A stretch of 64,000 bases of DNA from the NCBI GenBank assembly GCA_038373865.1, contig JAXGGA010000068.1:124001-188000 (forward strand), given 5' to 3'. Below, in pieces: positions 35,911-46,834 of the stretch. Each line of letters starts with the position of its first letter. Position 1 is the first letter of the stretch. The position numbers and the translations under genes are program-made. The DNA comes from Uloborus plumipes. Taxonomy: Eukaryota > Arthropoda > Arachnida > Araneae > Uloboridae. The notes under the pieces are model-generated. The model worked only from the letters and a program-made list of their open reading frames with translations. It was not told the DNA's origin and ran no database searches.

Positions 35911-37860
35911 ATACATGTATGGGAAGGAAAGTTCTAGGAACCACAACTAAATTTCTTGGCTTTGTTCTGTGATTCTTTATAAAAGCAATCGTAGTTAAAT
36001 AAATAAAGAATAGATGCAGAATTTTTGAGGCATGTTTCATTTTTAAAGCTGCATAAACAAAGCGTTTTTCAGATGGAAAAATCGTGGAAGTACTGCAACA
36101 TCAAACATTTTCTTTGACAGTGCTCGGGTCTGTGTGTGTTTCTGCGTGAAGTTTTATGCGAAACTTTGTTTAATCCATTAAGTGCTTGTAAAAAGGAAAG
36201 CGCTCCCACGTATTCGTGCTTTGAAAAGTAAAATTCCTGGGCCGTTAGACGGGAATAATAAATCACAAATTTATTACTTGAATCTTTTCTGCGTTAAATG
36301 TGTTTTCTTTCAATTCTGCCCATGTTCACTCTGGGCTTGTAGGCAAAGACATGAATCAAGTTTCGCTTTTGTCTTGTGTCTTGACTTCGTAATTTAATAC
36401 AAAAATATCTTCCGGCGGTAGTCTTGTTCCTGAATTTGTTTCGCAACACTTAAAAGTTATTGTCATGATATTCATATGCTTTGGAATAATTTATTAACTT
36501 ATTTTTTGGTTTAAAAGAGCTATTGTTGAGGGAGGACATGATCTTCTATGGATGCACTCAAATTACAGTACTTTGTCGAAGGAGTACTAAAGAGAAATTA
36601 TGGGACACATTGTGAATGCCACTATTTTCTCGATAAAATAATGCCCCGTGAACTAGATCTTGAAGAAATTCTCAAAATTCTGATTGTAAAGCGACATTGA
36701 GCTTCATCGGACAAATTTCAACTGGTAACCTCAAACATTCAAAAGTAGAAGAACTGAATTAATAAAATTTTATCTGTTGTCCGGGAATTGCAAAAAACTT
36801 GAGACTTGACTGTTATAAGTGCTTTACTGGGCTATGTTTTCCCGATTACTATAGATGTTTACAAATGAATGTAAACTGAATTTGAATTCAGAAAAGATAT
36901 ACGTTTTGGACATCTTTGTGTCCAAAGAAAAGGAAACATTACTTTGCTATGGATTACATTTTTATCTCAAAAGTTTATAATAGGCATTGTTGATAAATAT
37001 AAGCAAAATATATTGATGAATGTGGATAAAGGGTAACTTTTATTGGTCCTTAAGTCCTTAATAGTAAGTTTCAGGAAGATTCGACAAAAATGTGTTGACA
37101 GAACTACATTTTAGATTCCCGTCCTATGGTTTGTAGTTGAATTTTCAATAAATATTTTTTTTTCCTAAGCATAAGCTAGAGGACCTGGAGCCTGTATGAA
37201 AAGTTACATTTCGTATTTTTCCACCATTTTTTTTTTCGCTTCAAAATTTTAATATATTAACTCTGCAACTCATTTTGGGCACTTTTGCAATTAGAAGTAT
37301 GCATATAGGATGAACGGTTGCGAAAATAGAGGTCTTACAAGTTAAAACGGAACACCCTGTATAGGAGCAAGTTTTGATGTTTTTTGAAGCATTACTTCAA
37401 AAAGAATTCTGTCATAGTAAATAACCTTTACGAATTCTTTTTGCGAAATATTTTTATTACCTTAGATAAAATTTGGCACCGAAAAGAAATTCGGATAATT
37501 TCCTAAAATTGTTCCCTTTCACGCTTTAAGTCAGAAAACACAGCATTACGAATGAACCCACCTCTTTCATATGTATGTAGTTCACTGTAAGTTATAAAAA
37601 GAAAAGAGAGTTGACCATCAGACATAAATCAAGCGGCATTATACCTGAATAACCGTCACTCGAATCCGTTAAATCTATTTCTTCGGCCCTGGCCAAGTGG
37701 TCAGATCGCTGCTTAAGCAATTAGATCCATCCATTATTTGTTGCGTGTCGCTTTAATACCGAATAACAACGACCCCCCGAAGAATAAATTTTTTCCTACT
37801 CAATTCGGATTCGAATTTCTCCATCCCACCCTTCGATGATGACTCTCTTGTCATGTTTTC
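35905..37860. other. Non-coding stretch, no gene recognised
   Basis: AT-rich. At 37350-37363 the phrase GGAACACCCTGTATA resembles one terminus of a TACAGGGTGT-type element like that at 9730, but no partner terminus was found upstream, so it is at most a solo end. A tRNA A-box-like phrase at 37690 has no B box. Confidence 0.45.
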
Positions 37861-38560
37861 GGGCCAAATTTGTTGGTGGCTCCGAAACGCAAAAATCCAA
37901 TCGCCCCCCGGCTTCCAAACAAACGCCATCTCATTATGAATCCTTGTTTTTTCCTACATAGAATCTTACGTGAGTGTGGGGGTGGTTCTGTTTTTATCCC
38001 CCTCTCCTCTTCTCATCCAGTTTGGGATCCCTCCTCCGCCTCCTCTCTCCCCACCGCCACCAATCTATATCGGAGCTCTTCGTTGTAGAATTATTGATTG
38101 ACCTCTGAGCGCACAATGTCCGGCACAAACGATGACGTTTTTTGCTTTTGCAGTGGACAGCAGATCGCCCCTGGGCTCTATTCTCCACCACCTACCCTGT
38201 GTCGCCCCTTTCTCTCTACTCTGTCAAGCTGACCTTCTCCTTCTCTCTTCTTCACCTTTCGCCTCCTTCTGTCGCTCTAGGTGTCCCTGGAGGTTCTCTC
38301 TCTACCTTCTGTCCTAGCTTTTCCGGCTTCCTTCCTGTGAATGACATTTTACACCAGTCTTCACTCCGAGCCCTGGTCTTCCAGCTCCAGTTCCGTTCCC
38401 GAATCGCGGATCTGTTATTAATGCCCCGCCTAACTCTGTTTTCTTGCTTTACTGATGGCTTCCGGAGTCTTCCAGAAAGATTCGACAAAACGTCCTTTAA
38501 GTGTCTTCAGTTGATTCGAGATCTCAAATGCTGCTAACTCAGAATGGATTCTGTCTTTCT
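37861..38560. promoter_or_regulatory. CpG/CT-richer patch
   Basis: Pyrimidine-rich on the plus strand (TCTCTCCCC, CCTCCGCC repeats) with scattered CpG and an overall GC content clearly above the flanks. Frames of 60-131 codons are open in several phases simultaneously but lack domains. Could be a regulatory region or untranslated exon; no decisive signal. Confidence 0.2.
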
Positions 38561-39810
38561 CTGACCAGCACTCCTTTCGAACAAGCTCTTAAACGAAAAA
38601 AAGAACCTCCCGGGGGAAAAAAAATCTTCAACCCCTTTAGTTAAATTTCTCAGTGTTAAGATTTATCGAATTAGTGTGAATATTTGCTCTTCCGCTTTAA
38701 TTCGCCTGGATTCCTAGCTTGGAATCTAAAGCTTGGAAGTCGTTTTAAAAAATAGACAGTTTATTTATTTTTATTAATCTAAATCTTTCTTAAATCTCTA
38801 AATCTCTTAAATAAATTCTACAAAATTTACTGAACGGGTTTGTGACAAACATTTTCAATGCAAGTTTCTAATAAGTTTTTTTTTTTTAACGTAACATTAA
38901 TTTTTTCTTTTCCTTTTTTTTTTCTCTCTAATAAGAAAAGTACATTATTACATTTTAACTTCAATCTTCTGAACGACCTAAAAAACATGTTTCAAAGACT
39001 TGCATAAACATTTTATTTTTTGATTGGTTCTCTTAGATACTTCGGTCTTGAAAACTTATAAACACAGAAAAAAAATCTTAAACTCACTTTATATCCTTTT
39101 TTTTTTATTATTCTGATCATTAAATGAGGAAATATTGTGTTTTTTTATGCTTGTTGCGACTAGAAACAGATTTTTTTTTTCTTTCTTTCTGAAAATTGAC
39201 TGTGTCGTTTATTTGTTGTCCGTTGTACCAAAGAGTTTCTATTCAGAACACATTTCGAAAATTTTTGGATACAAATAAATATTAACTGGAACAACTTTTA
39301 AAACTTAAATGCTGTTTGCAGCAATAAAATTTAACAATGTTGTAAATTGTTATCAATTTTAAGTTTAACTTTAGCTGTTAAGAAAAAATCAAATCTGAAG
39401 CACGTAGTAAAGAAGTTAAAGTTTACTTTATCACTTTAAAATACAATTCAAACACTCTTATGAATTTTTATTTTATTAAAGTTGAAAACTTTTTCATTGT
39501 TGCAATCTTCTACGATGGAATCCGGATTCTTCTTTATAATAATGTTTTTTTTTTTTTGGAATGGTTTTGAAATTGCGAAGAAATATAAAATATTTTGCGA
39601 AAATGATTTTTATAATGCATTTCCTTTCCGCTCATTTCCCCCTTTGAAAAAAAATCACGACTCGAACTTCAATTTCAACTTTTAAACAAGATTCCCGTCT
39701 TCAGAATAATGCCTCAGTTGTCCAGTTTTTAGTCGAATGCATTTTATTTGCTGGTAACGGAATAAGAAACGTAGCGAGAACATCCCTTTACGTATTCAAA
39801 ACTAAGTTAC
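38561..39810. other. AT-rich non-coding stretch
   Basis: Poly-T and poly-A rich with no gene or element recognised. Confidence 0.45.
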
Positions 39811-40330
39811 CAAAAAAGAATTGTCTTGTTCCGGTCGTTCGAAATGCTCTAGGCCAGAAGAATTGCATTCCATCCGGACACTTTTTTCGTTCCCCCCTCC
39901 CTCACCCGTCCTCTCATGCGGAGAAATGGCTATAACAGTCTCATCCGTCGGAAGCAGCGAGCTTTTTCGATTCCGATCGTCCTGTCGTTTAGTCCTTGGC
40001 TACATCGTTTTCCGGGTATTTCCCGAGCAACAAAGTCAATTTGGAACATCTTCCAGGTACTTCGGGAACCTTTTCTCCGCGAGGTTAGCGGGAAAAACGG
40101 GAGATGATTTGTTCGTCCATGCCATTTGCCTACAGCAGAGCTCCAGGCGAAGATATGAATAAACATGTGCTGCTCTCTCCCGGATTCACTTTCGGTTGTG
40201 TTGTCTGCCATGACTGACCTTTTGAACGGGAGAGTGACGTTCGTAACCTGCGACTTTATGACCAATCAAAGTCGTTGCAACGAATGGAGGCCGTTTTTCC
40301 TCCCCTGATGGCAATTTTCTTGTAACATAA
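39811..40330. promoter_or_regulatory. CpG-richer patch
   Basis: Frequent TCG/CGA and CCG/CGG steps set this apart from the flanks. Frames of 60-113 codons are open on both strands without recognised domains. It ends shortly before the HINE-like insertion at 40407. Function unknown; regulatory role is inference from composition only. Confidence 0.2.
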
Positions 40331-40484
40331 TGCAATAAATAAAAATTCGAATGCAGAATTACGATAGACAAAAGAAGATAATGAACAAAATCCTATTTAA
40401 AATGAGTTTTTAGCCTACTTTCCCGTTAAAAATAAAAGAAAGAGCAAAAAGCATTATAAGTGGTTTAATGCATCTAAAAAATAT

Positions 40485-40592
40485 CGCCAAGTCCAAAAAA
40501 TATCGCCAAGTCCAAAAAATACCACCAAGTCCAAAAAATATCGCCAAGTAAAAAAACGCCAAGTCAAAAAATATCGCCAAATCCAAAAAAAA
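40485..40592. repeat. ATCGCCAAGTCCAAAAAAT mini-array
   Basis: About six near-tandem copies of an ~19-bp unit (TATCGCCAAGTCCAAAAAA and variants), the last ones shortened. Copy 1 of the element has a single diverged unit at the same place, so the array expanded after the copies separated or contracted in copy 1. Confidence 0.85.
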
Positions 40593-40679
40593 AAAAGTCA
40601 AAAAGAAATAAAAAAGAAAAATGAATGTTGAAAAATTAAAAATTGGAAAGTAGGGTATTGAGATGGGGAATTTGTGTGT

Positions 40680-40712
40680 TTGTCGGTCTGTCGGTCGGTC
40701 TGTCTGTCTGTC
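40680..40712. repeat. (GTCY)n-type microsatellite
   Basis: GTCG/GTCT tetranucleotide tract of about 33 bp inside the HINE-like element, in the position where DINE-1-like elements carry such a microsatellite. Confidence 0.9.
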
Positions 40713-41710
40713 CCCCCTAATAACTTTTTAATGAACATTCCGATTTGAACAAACTTTTTTTTGTTGGAAAGATCTCGGCGAGTACAGCTCATTCCCATAT
40801 TTTTATTTGAACAATTTTTGGTTCAACTTTGAGCCGTTCAAACAACCAGGCCCGCGATACTAACTTTTTAATGAACATTGAACAAACTTTTTTTTGTTGG
40901 AAAGATCTTATCAAGGATACTTCATTCCCGTATTTACATTTTCGATTTGAACAATTTTTTATTCAACATTGAACCATTCAAACAAGCTCCCTTCAAACAA
41001 TCCCCTAATAACTTTTGAGTGAACAGTGGGATTCAAACAAACTTTTTTTTTGTTCGAAGGATCTCAGCAATTATACTTCATTACCATATTTAAATTCTGA
41101 ACATTTTTTCGTTCAACATTGAACCGTTCAAGCAACCTTTCCCCACCTAAAAAATTTTAAGTGAACCGTCCGAATTGATAAACTTTTTTTTTGTTGGAAA
41201 GATCTCGGCGAGTACAGCTCATTCCCACATTTGATTTTTTGATTCAAACAATTTTTGGTTAAACTGTGAGCCGTTCAAACAACCGGTCCCGCGATACTAA
41301 CTTTTTAATGAACAGTCCGATTTGAACAAACTTTTTTTTATTGGAAAGATCTTATCAAGGATACTTCATTCCCGTATTTACATTTTCGATTTGAACAATT
41401 TTTTGTTCAACATTGTACCATTCAAACAAGTTCCCTTCAAACAAGCCCCCCCCCCCCCCCAAAAAAAAAAAAACAAACTTTTTTTTTTTGTTCGAAGGAT
41501 CTCAGCAAGGATACTTCATTACCATATTTAAATTTTGAACATTTTTTCGTTCAACATTGAACCGTTCAAGCAACCTTTCCCCATCTAATAACTTTTAAGT
41601 GAACCGTCCGAATTGAATAAACTTTTTGTTCGAAAGATCTCGGAGATTCTCATTCCCATAGTTCGCTTTTTGGTTCGAACCATTTTTCGTTCAGCGTTGA
41701 ACCGTTCAGA
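40713..41710. repeat. Central tandem array, ~145-bp unit x ~7, with 3-unit HOR
   Basis: The GATCT landmark recurs at 40771, 40914, 41060, 41201, 41348, 41498 and 41636 (spacings 143, 146, 141, 147, 150 and 138). Units 1-3 resemble units 4-6 more than their neighbours: the phrase GATCTCGGCGAGTACAGCTC is at 40771 and 41201, ATCTTATCAAGGATACTTC at 40915 and 41349, and ATCTCAGCAA at 41061 and 41499. The offsets are about 430-438 bp. This is a higher-order repeat from a recent three-unit duplication. Confidence 0.88.
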
Positions 41711-42136
41711 AAAAAACGTAACATTAGCGCCTACGGGGAAATTTAAGTTAAATGTAGATCCTGAGATTAAAGTCGGATTTCCTTCAAACTAACTTCGTAA
41801 GGAAATGGTTTTGATAAATAATGTATGTAAAGTACTTTTCTGGATAATCTTCTGTGAAGACTGATTCCGACTCCGACTCCGTAAACATGGCGGAAATGCA
41901 GGCTCAGAAAAAAAAATGACTGACTGTGCAGACGATTTTTTGTTTATTTATTTATCTGTTTTGTTTTTATTGTTATTTTTTTAGCAGACGTTTTTTTTTC
42001 TTTTTGTAACAAAAATGTTTATTTCGCGAGAGCATTTTATTCTTTATTTATATTTAACAACTGGCAACGGATTAAAAATGAAATTCGAGACATTTTATTA
42101 ACGAACGAGTTTTTTTCCTTTCTGTGTACATTCTTT

Positions 42137-42168
42137 GTACTTTTATTTATTTATTTATTTATTTATTG
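42137..42168. repeat. (TTTA)n microsatellite
   Basis: About seven TTTA/ATTT units in the 3' block of the HINE-like copy 2. Confidence 0.9.
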
Positions 42169-42625
42169 AAAACGATTGAGAAATTTTTCTACGGAAGAAC
42201 TATAACAGTTACATTCTCTAAAAGGTGAAAAAAAACTTTATTTATTCGTTTATTTACTTTTTACGTGTCTATTTCATCTGATGAGATTGGTATATTTTGC
42301 ATTTAAAAATCAGCTTTAAGTGCTAAAAAGGTATGTTTGACATAATTTCAGTCTCAGATAATCAAGATAATATTGATCAGATGCTAGAATGCCGGTGTCA
42401 ACGTACGGGAAAGTAGGCTCGTTTAGTTCTTAACAGAACTTCTTATTAACTTATCTTTTTATATGTTAGACGCAATTCAGGCAATTTTCTTACACAAAGA
42501 GGTTCGGAAAACTTTAGGGTTCCCTCACTTTTGTTTGGAATACCGCTCCAGTATAAAGTCCAATAAATACAGAGCATGGCACATTATAGTTATGGCATGG
42601 CACATTATACATTCAAAGAAGCGTA

Positions 42626-42628
<3 letters not shown>

Positions 42629-42661
<33 letters not shown>
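42629..42661. repeat. (TA)n tract at left edge of the nested element
   Basis: About 32 bp of TA repeats directly abutting the outer foldback terminus GGAAGTTAAAAAATTGTCCC. The right edge at 47172 runs into a short CATATATAA, so the outer element probably inserted into TA-rich DNA. Confidence 0.95.
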
Positions 42662-42663
<2 letters not shown>

Positions 42664-42985
42664 AAGTTAAAAAATTGTCCCCTAAGTGTCGAAAGATGCG
42701 TAAATTAAAAAAAAACAACAAATGAACAAATTTAAATTTTAACAAACATTTGAAAATTTACGAAACAATTTAAACAAATAAAAAGAACAAACATGGGTAA
42801 TGTGCTGCCTTTTCTTCAGAGAGCGGTAGCAGCGGTTAAAATATGTTTTACTTTGTAGGTTTCAAAAGAGGTAGGCCATTAACAAGTCAGCTAATTTATT
42901 ATGATACGGCAATAAATGCATAAAATTTAAAACATTTGAATCAGTAAAATTGAAACCTTTTTTTTATATATTTTTTAATTTTTTT

Positions 42986-43103
42986 TGTATTATTTTAATT
43001 GCAAAATTTAAGTTGTGATTGAATAAAATGAGATAGGCTAATGAAATAAAATGGGATAGTTGATATTCAATCACAACTTAAATTTTACAATTAAAATAAT
43101 ACA
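42986..43103. repeat. 39-bp-stem hairpin inside the outer element
   Basis: Arms 42986-43024 and 43065-43103 are near-perfect inverted copies of 39 bp containing TTTAAGTTGTGATTGAAT and its complement, separated by 40 bp. This sits asymmetrically, only in the left half of the outer foldback element. It may therefore be a further small MITE or the original apex of the foldback. Confidence 0.9.
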
Positions 43104-43108
43104 ATAAA

Positions 43109-43110
43109 TA

Positions 43111-43165
<55 letters not shown>
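43109..43165. repeat. (TA)n tract left of the inner transposon
   Basis: About 57 bp of TA repeats immediately before the TGGGTGATTCTACAAA terminus. The mirror tract lies at 46838-46868. Because both flanks are pure TA, target duplications of 2 (TA) or 8 bp (TATATATA) cannot be distinguished. Confidence 0.95.
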
Positions 43166-43168
<3 letters not shown>

Positions 43169-43246
43169 GTGATTCTACAAAAATGGGCAAATTTGTGTTC
43201 CATACTGATTGCTCTTTTTGTTTTTAATTTAATAAAAAACTATTTT

Positions 43247-44060
43247 GAGTCGTTCCACGTCAAATCGCCTAAGGCTATGTGCCGTCATGTCTCGGATTTT
43301 GTTCAATATTTTTTTACGGATAGATACCTATGAGATAAACTCAAATTAATTTTTTTAGATTTTTTGAATAAAAATTTAGGGTTGTAGAATTTTTTGAAAT
43401 TTTGATTTTTTCAGAATTTTTGCTTTTTTATTTTTGGTATGCATTTTGAAAAAGCTCTATAACTTCCTCATTTTTCATTCAATTAAGCCAGTTTACGTAT
43501 CATTTTAAAGCTAATTATTTTCTCCTTCAATATTAGTGACAAAAATGAGATTCTGAAAAATAGAATTTTGCCAATGGTCGTCTGAAGTCAGATTTTGTGT
43601 TTTTTCAATTGGTATGTTCAATAGGTCATATCTCCGGAGTACCAACTAAGAACTGCCCAATTTTTTTTTTCAGTGATGACCACATCATATACTTTTTATG
43701 TATAAAAAATTGGAAGGGTGTTTTTTGTTGTTTTGGAATAAAAAATTCAAGTGTGTTTTTTCAGTTGGTATGATCAATAGGTCATATCTCCGGACTACCA
43801 ACTAAGAAACGCACGACACTTTTTTTCTGTTATGACGACATCATACCCTTTTTATGTATAAAAAATTAGGAGGGTGCTTTTTGTAGTTTTGGAATAAAAA
43901 AATCAAACGTGTTTTTTCAGTTGGTATGATCAATAGGTCATATCTCCGGATTACCAGTTAACAACTGCGCCATTTTTTTTCTAAAATGAAAACATCATAA
44001 TGTTTTTATGATCAAGATATTAGAAAGCTGTTTTTTGTTGTTCTGAAATTTAAAAAAAAA
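43247..44060. repeat. Left inverted arm (~815 bp)
   Basis: Pairs with 44955-45782 over its length with few mismatches. Examples are CCGTCATGTCTCGGATTTTG at the outer end and GGTCATATCTCCGGA repeated three times. Small indels are present: the left arm lacks about 12 bp near 43272 that the right arm has. The inner half is built from three 156-bp tandem units. Confidence 0.92.
43605..44060. repeat. 156-bp tandem subrepeats x3, left arm
   Basis: The phrase GGTATGNTCAATAGGTCATA starts at 43611, 43767 and 43923, spaced exactly 156 bp. Each unit continues with CTCCGGA, a poly-T run, a CATCATA phrase and TTTTTATG(T/A)T(A/C)AA. Unit 3 is the most diverged at its 3' end. Confidence 0.93.
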
Positions 44061-44098
44061 ATTGAATTTTTGAAACAAATTTCTTTAAAAATCAAGTA

Positions 44099-44537
44099 TT
44101 CGATAAGTTTAAAAACTTCGTAAAATTAAAAAAAAAAAAAAAACTACGCTATCACAAGGAAGACCACGACATGGCAGCTGAATGGCATTTCTTTGCCACG
44201 AGTCGTGGCAAGAATGCATGCGATGGAGTAGGGGGCACAATAAAACGGCTTGCAATAAGAGCAAGTCTTCAAAGAACTCTCGAACGACAGATTTTTAAAT
44301 GCACGTGATCTATTTCAATTTGCCTCTCAAAACATAAAGGGGATACAGATGTTTTTCGTTACAGCAGTGGAAGTGGTTGCAAATGAAGATTTTTTAAAGC
44401 AAAGATATGAAAGAGCCTTAATAATAGTAGGCAGCAGAGAGAATTACTTCTTCAAGCCATTAGACACGAAGGGTATATTAGTGAAGAAGGTTTCTGTGTT
44501 TGAAAAACCTTTTGTTGCCACTGTCGGAACATCGTAG
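44099..44537 (+). pseudogene. Frameshifted coding remnant in palindrome loop
   Basis: Two plus-strand phases join into one protein-like sequence. Phase 1 is open from about 44099 to 44305 and includes EWHFFATSRGKNACDGVGG (44180-44236), followed by TIKRLAIRASLQ. After a 1-base shift between about 44283 and 44300, phase 2 continues with NARDLFQFA through FFVTAVEVV and ends at TAG 44535-44537. An AATAAA polyadenylation signal follows at 44539-44544, so the 3' end of a gene is intact. The HFFATSxGKxxCDGxGGxxKR pattern is one I associate with repetitive, transposon-like hypothetical proteins in arthropods and cnidarians. I cannot name the family or prove it is the transposase. The 5' part is missing, where the left inverted arm begins, and an A-run at 44128-44143 is an internal expansion. 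Confidence 0.6.
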
Positions 44538-44954
44538 AAATAAAGATTGTTATTCATGAAATTTTTATGCTTTCATTTGATAACAAATTATAAAATGTTG
44601 CGTAGATTTCAGAATAATTGAAACCAAATATAAAATTTTTCCAACCACCAAGAGCTCGCGAGTGTTTTTTTGTCAAACTATGAATGAAAGTATATTTAAA
44701 GACATTTCAGTTTACTTTATCGTAATTCCTATCGGTTGATGGAGTGGCTAGCAAATAATTACTGAAGAGTAAAATAATTATGCAGCGACTTTTCACTACC
44801 AAAGCATGCAAGCAATAGAACAATATAAAACTACCATTAAGTATTTGAATGTAATAAATAGGATACATTTTCATCTGCTTGTGCAGTATGATGCTGAATG
44901 AATCTCAAATTAAGTTTCAAAAGTTGATTTTAAAGTAAAGTTTTTTGAAAAAAA
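44538..44954. other. Loop sequence 3' of the coding remnant
   Basis: AT-rich, contains AATAAA at 44539-44544 and otherwise no coding or repeat signal. It separates the remnant gene from the right arm. Confidence 0.5.
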
Positions 44955-45782
44955 CATGTAAGATTTTTATTTCAAAATAACAAGAAAACTTCCTTCTAAT
45001 TTCTTGATCATAAAAACATGATGATGTTTTCATTATGAAAAAAAAATGGCGCAGTTGTTAACTGGTAATCCGGAGATATGACCTATTGATCATACCAACT
45101 GAAAAAACACGTTTGATTTTTTTATTCCAAAACTACAAAAAGCACCCTCCTAATTTTTTATACATAAAAAGGGTATGATGTCGTCATAACAGAAAAAAAG
45201 TGTCGTGCATTTCTTGGTTGGTAGTCCGGAGATATGACCTATTGATCATACCAACTGAAAAAACACACTTGAATTTTTTATTCCAAAACAACAAAAAACA
45301 CCCTTCCAATTTTTTATACATAAAAAGTATATGATGTGGTCATCACTGAAAAAAAAAATTGGGCAGTTCTTAGTTGGTACTCCGGAGATATGACCTATTG
45401 AACATACCAATTGAAAAAACACAAAATCTGACTTCAGACGACCATTGGCAAAATTCTATTTTTCAGAATCTCATTTTTGTCACTAATATTGAAGGAGAAA
45501 ATAATTAGCTTTAAAATGATTCGTAAACTGGCTTAATTGAATGAAAAATGAGGAAGTTATAGAGCTTTTTCAAAATGCATACCAAAAATAAAAAAGCAAA
45601 AATTCTGAAAAAATCAAAATTTCAAAAAATTCTACAAGCGTAAATTTTTATTCAAAAAATCTAAAAAAAATAATTTGAGTTTATCTCATAGGTATCTATC
45701 CGTAAAAAAATATTGAACAAAATCCGAGACATGACGGCACGGCCGACTATTTAAATTAGGCGATTTGGCGTGGAATGAGCCT
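44955..45782. repeat. Right inverted arm (~825 bp)
   Basis: Reverse-complement partner of 43247-44060. It contains the same three 156-bp units with the CATACCAA landmark at 45091, 45247 and 45403, again exactly 156 bp apart, and ends near GGCGATTTGGCGTGGAATGA. Confidence 0.92.
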
Positions 45783-46821
45783 TTTGGGAATACTTTTATG
45801 CGTCTTTTGTTCTATAATTTCCGTTATCAACAGCGTCAATATTTAATTATTATTCACTTAAAAAAAAGGATATTAGATTGAAATGTCATCCACATGCCCT
45901 GTCCCATAGGTGCCATTTTCACAATCAGCGGAATATAGATTTAAAAAAAATAAGTGATTTTTTTCTCAAGAATTTTTTATTTATAAATATGAATGTGTGC
46001 AAGGTGTAAATCACAAAAAAAGCAAAATAATATGAAAATAATATCCCTAAAAGTTAATCTAAACTTTGTCCCAGCGATTATCAGTCATCCACATGTCTAA
46101 AAAGTACAGATATTTTTCTCTGAAATGTTTTATTTCAAAATCTGGTAACACATCTTAAAATAAAGCATGGAACTTTGTTATTCCTGGATGAGGGTTAATT
46201 TTGCTGTTCTGCAATTGCTTTTTGATAAAAAGCAAGCTAAATTCAACTTTCAAGGCAAGTGTTTTTTATCTTTGTCATTAACATGCCCCACAGAATGCAT
46301 GTAAAATGTACATGTAAATAAATTTTGACAATGAATAATCCTAAGGCTTACATTTGTGAGTTCTAATTCGAAGTGAAGCCGAAAAACATTCAGATATGAC
46401 TTTTTGAGAACAGAATTACTTGTGTTTTGTCATTCACATGCCCTTTTTCTATTGTCATTCACATGCCCCAATATAAGATATGTGGATGAATCAAAAGCCA
46501 AACTAAGACAGTACAATGTTTAAAAATTATGTCTAATAGTTTACTGGTTAAAAAATTTCATTAATATACCTATTGTGTTTGTGTTATTCACATACTTACT
46601 GTGTTATATTCACATACCCATTGTGTCATCCACATGCCCTTTTTATCATTCACATATGCCTTCAAAAAATAAAAATCCAAAAATACTATAAAATACAAAC
46701 ATTTAAGCTCTGATGATATTCTATTTCAATTATGTAATTTATCAAGTGCTTTGCTGATTTTTTTCAGATTTTTAATTTTAAATTATTTTTTTGAAATCTA
46801 CATGTTAGAAATATTCCCGTA
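45783..46821. repeat. One-sided array of GTCATYCACATGCCC motifs
   Basis: The motif GTCAT(C/T)CACATGCCC or a close variant occurs at 45885, 46084, 46274, 46429, 46454, 46583, 46606, 46625 and 46645, with one inverted copy near 46481. Density rises toward the right terminus. Repeated subterminal motifs are typical transposase-binding sites. The left end has only a single possible half (ATGGGCA near 43183). No coding frame was recognised. Confidence 0.85.
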
Positions 46822-46834
46822 TTTGTAGAATCAC

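Larger units (their letters stand above)
40407..42447. mobile_element. HINE/DINE-1-like element, copy 2
   Basis: Same family and orientation as 13626-15190: identical TTTTTAGCCTACTTTCCCGTT start, GAAAAATTAAAAATTGGAAA phrase, GTCY-type microsatellite (40680-40712), ~145-bp central repeats, inverted subterminal repeat ACGGGAAAGTAGGC (42405-42418), a 6-bp stem hairpin (AGTTCT/AGAACT, 42425-42440) and CTTATT end. It is about 475 bp longer than copy 1 through an additional repeat unit, a TATCGCCAAGTCC mini-array (40485-40590) and a longer 3' block with a (TTTA)n tract (42137-42168). No coding capacity. Confidence 0.75.

Noticed and set aside
35741..36040. 99-residue minus-strand frame with alternating Ile-Tyr
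   Set aside because: It is translated from the TA microsatellite at 35809-35904; no protein is implied.
37340..37366. Terminus of a TACAGGGTGT element
   Set aside because: Only one end (GGAACACCCTGTA) was found; no partner upstream within 2 kb, so no element boundaries can be given.
37684..37725. tRNA A-box-like TGGCCAAGTGG near 37690
   Set aside because: No B box, acceptor stem or anticodon arm follows at the correct spacing.
40713..41710. CRISPR-like array
   Set aside because: The ~145-bp units are contiguous and diverged along their whole length, lack unique spacers and lie inside an animal mobile element.
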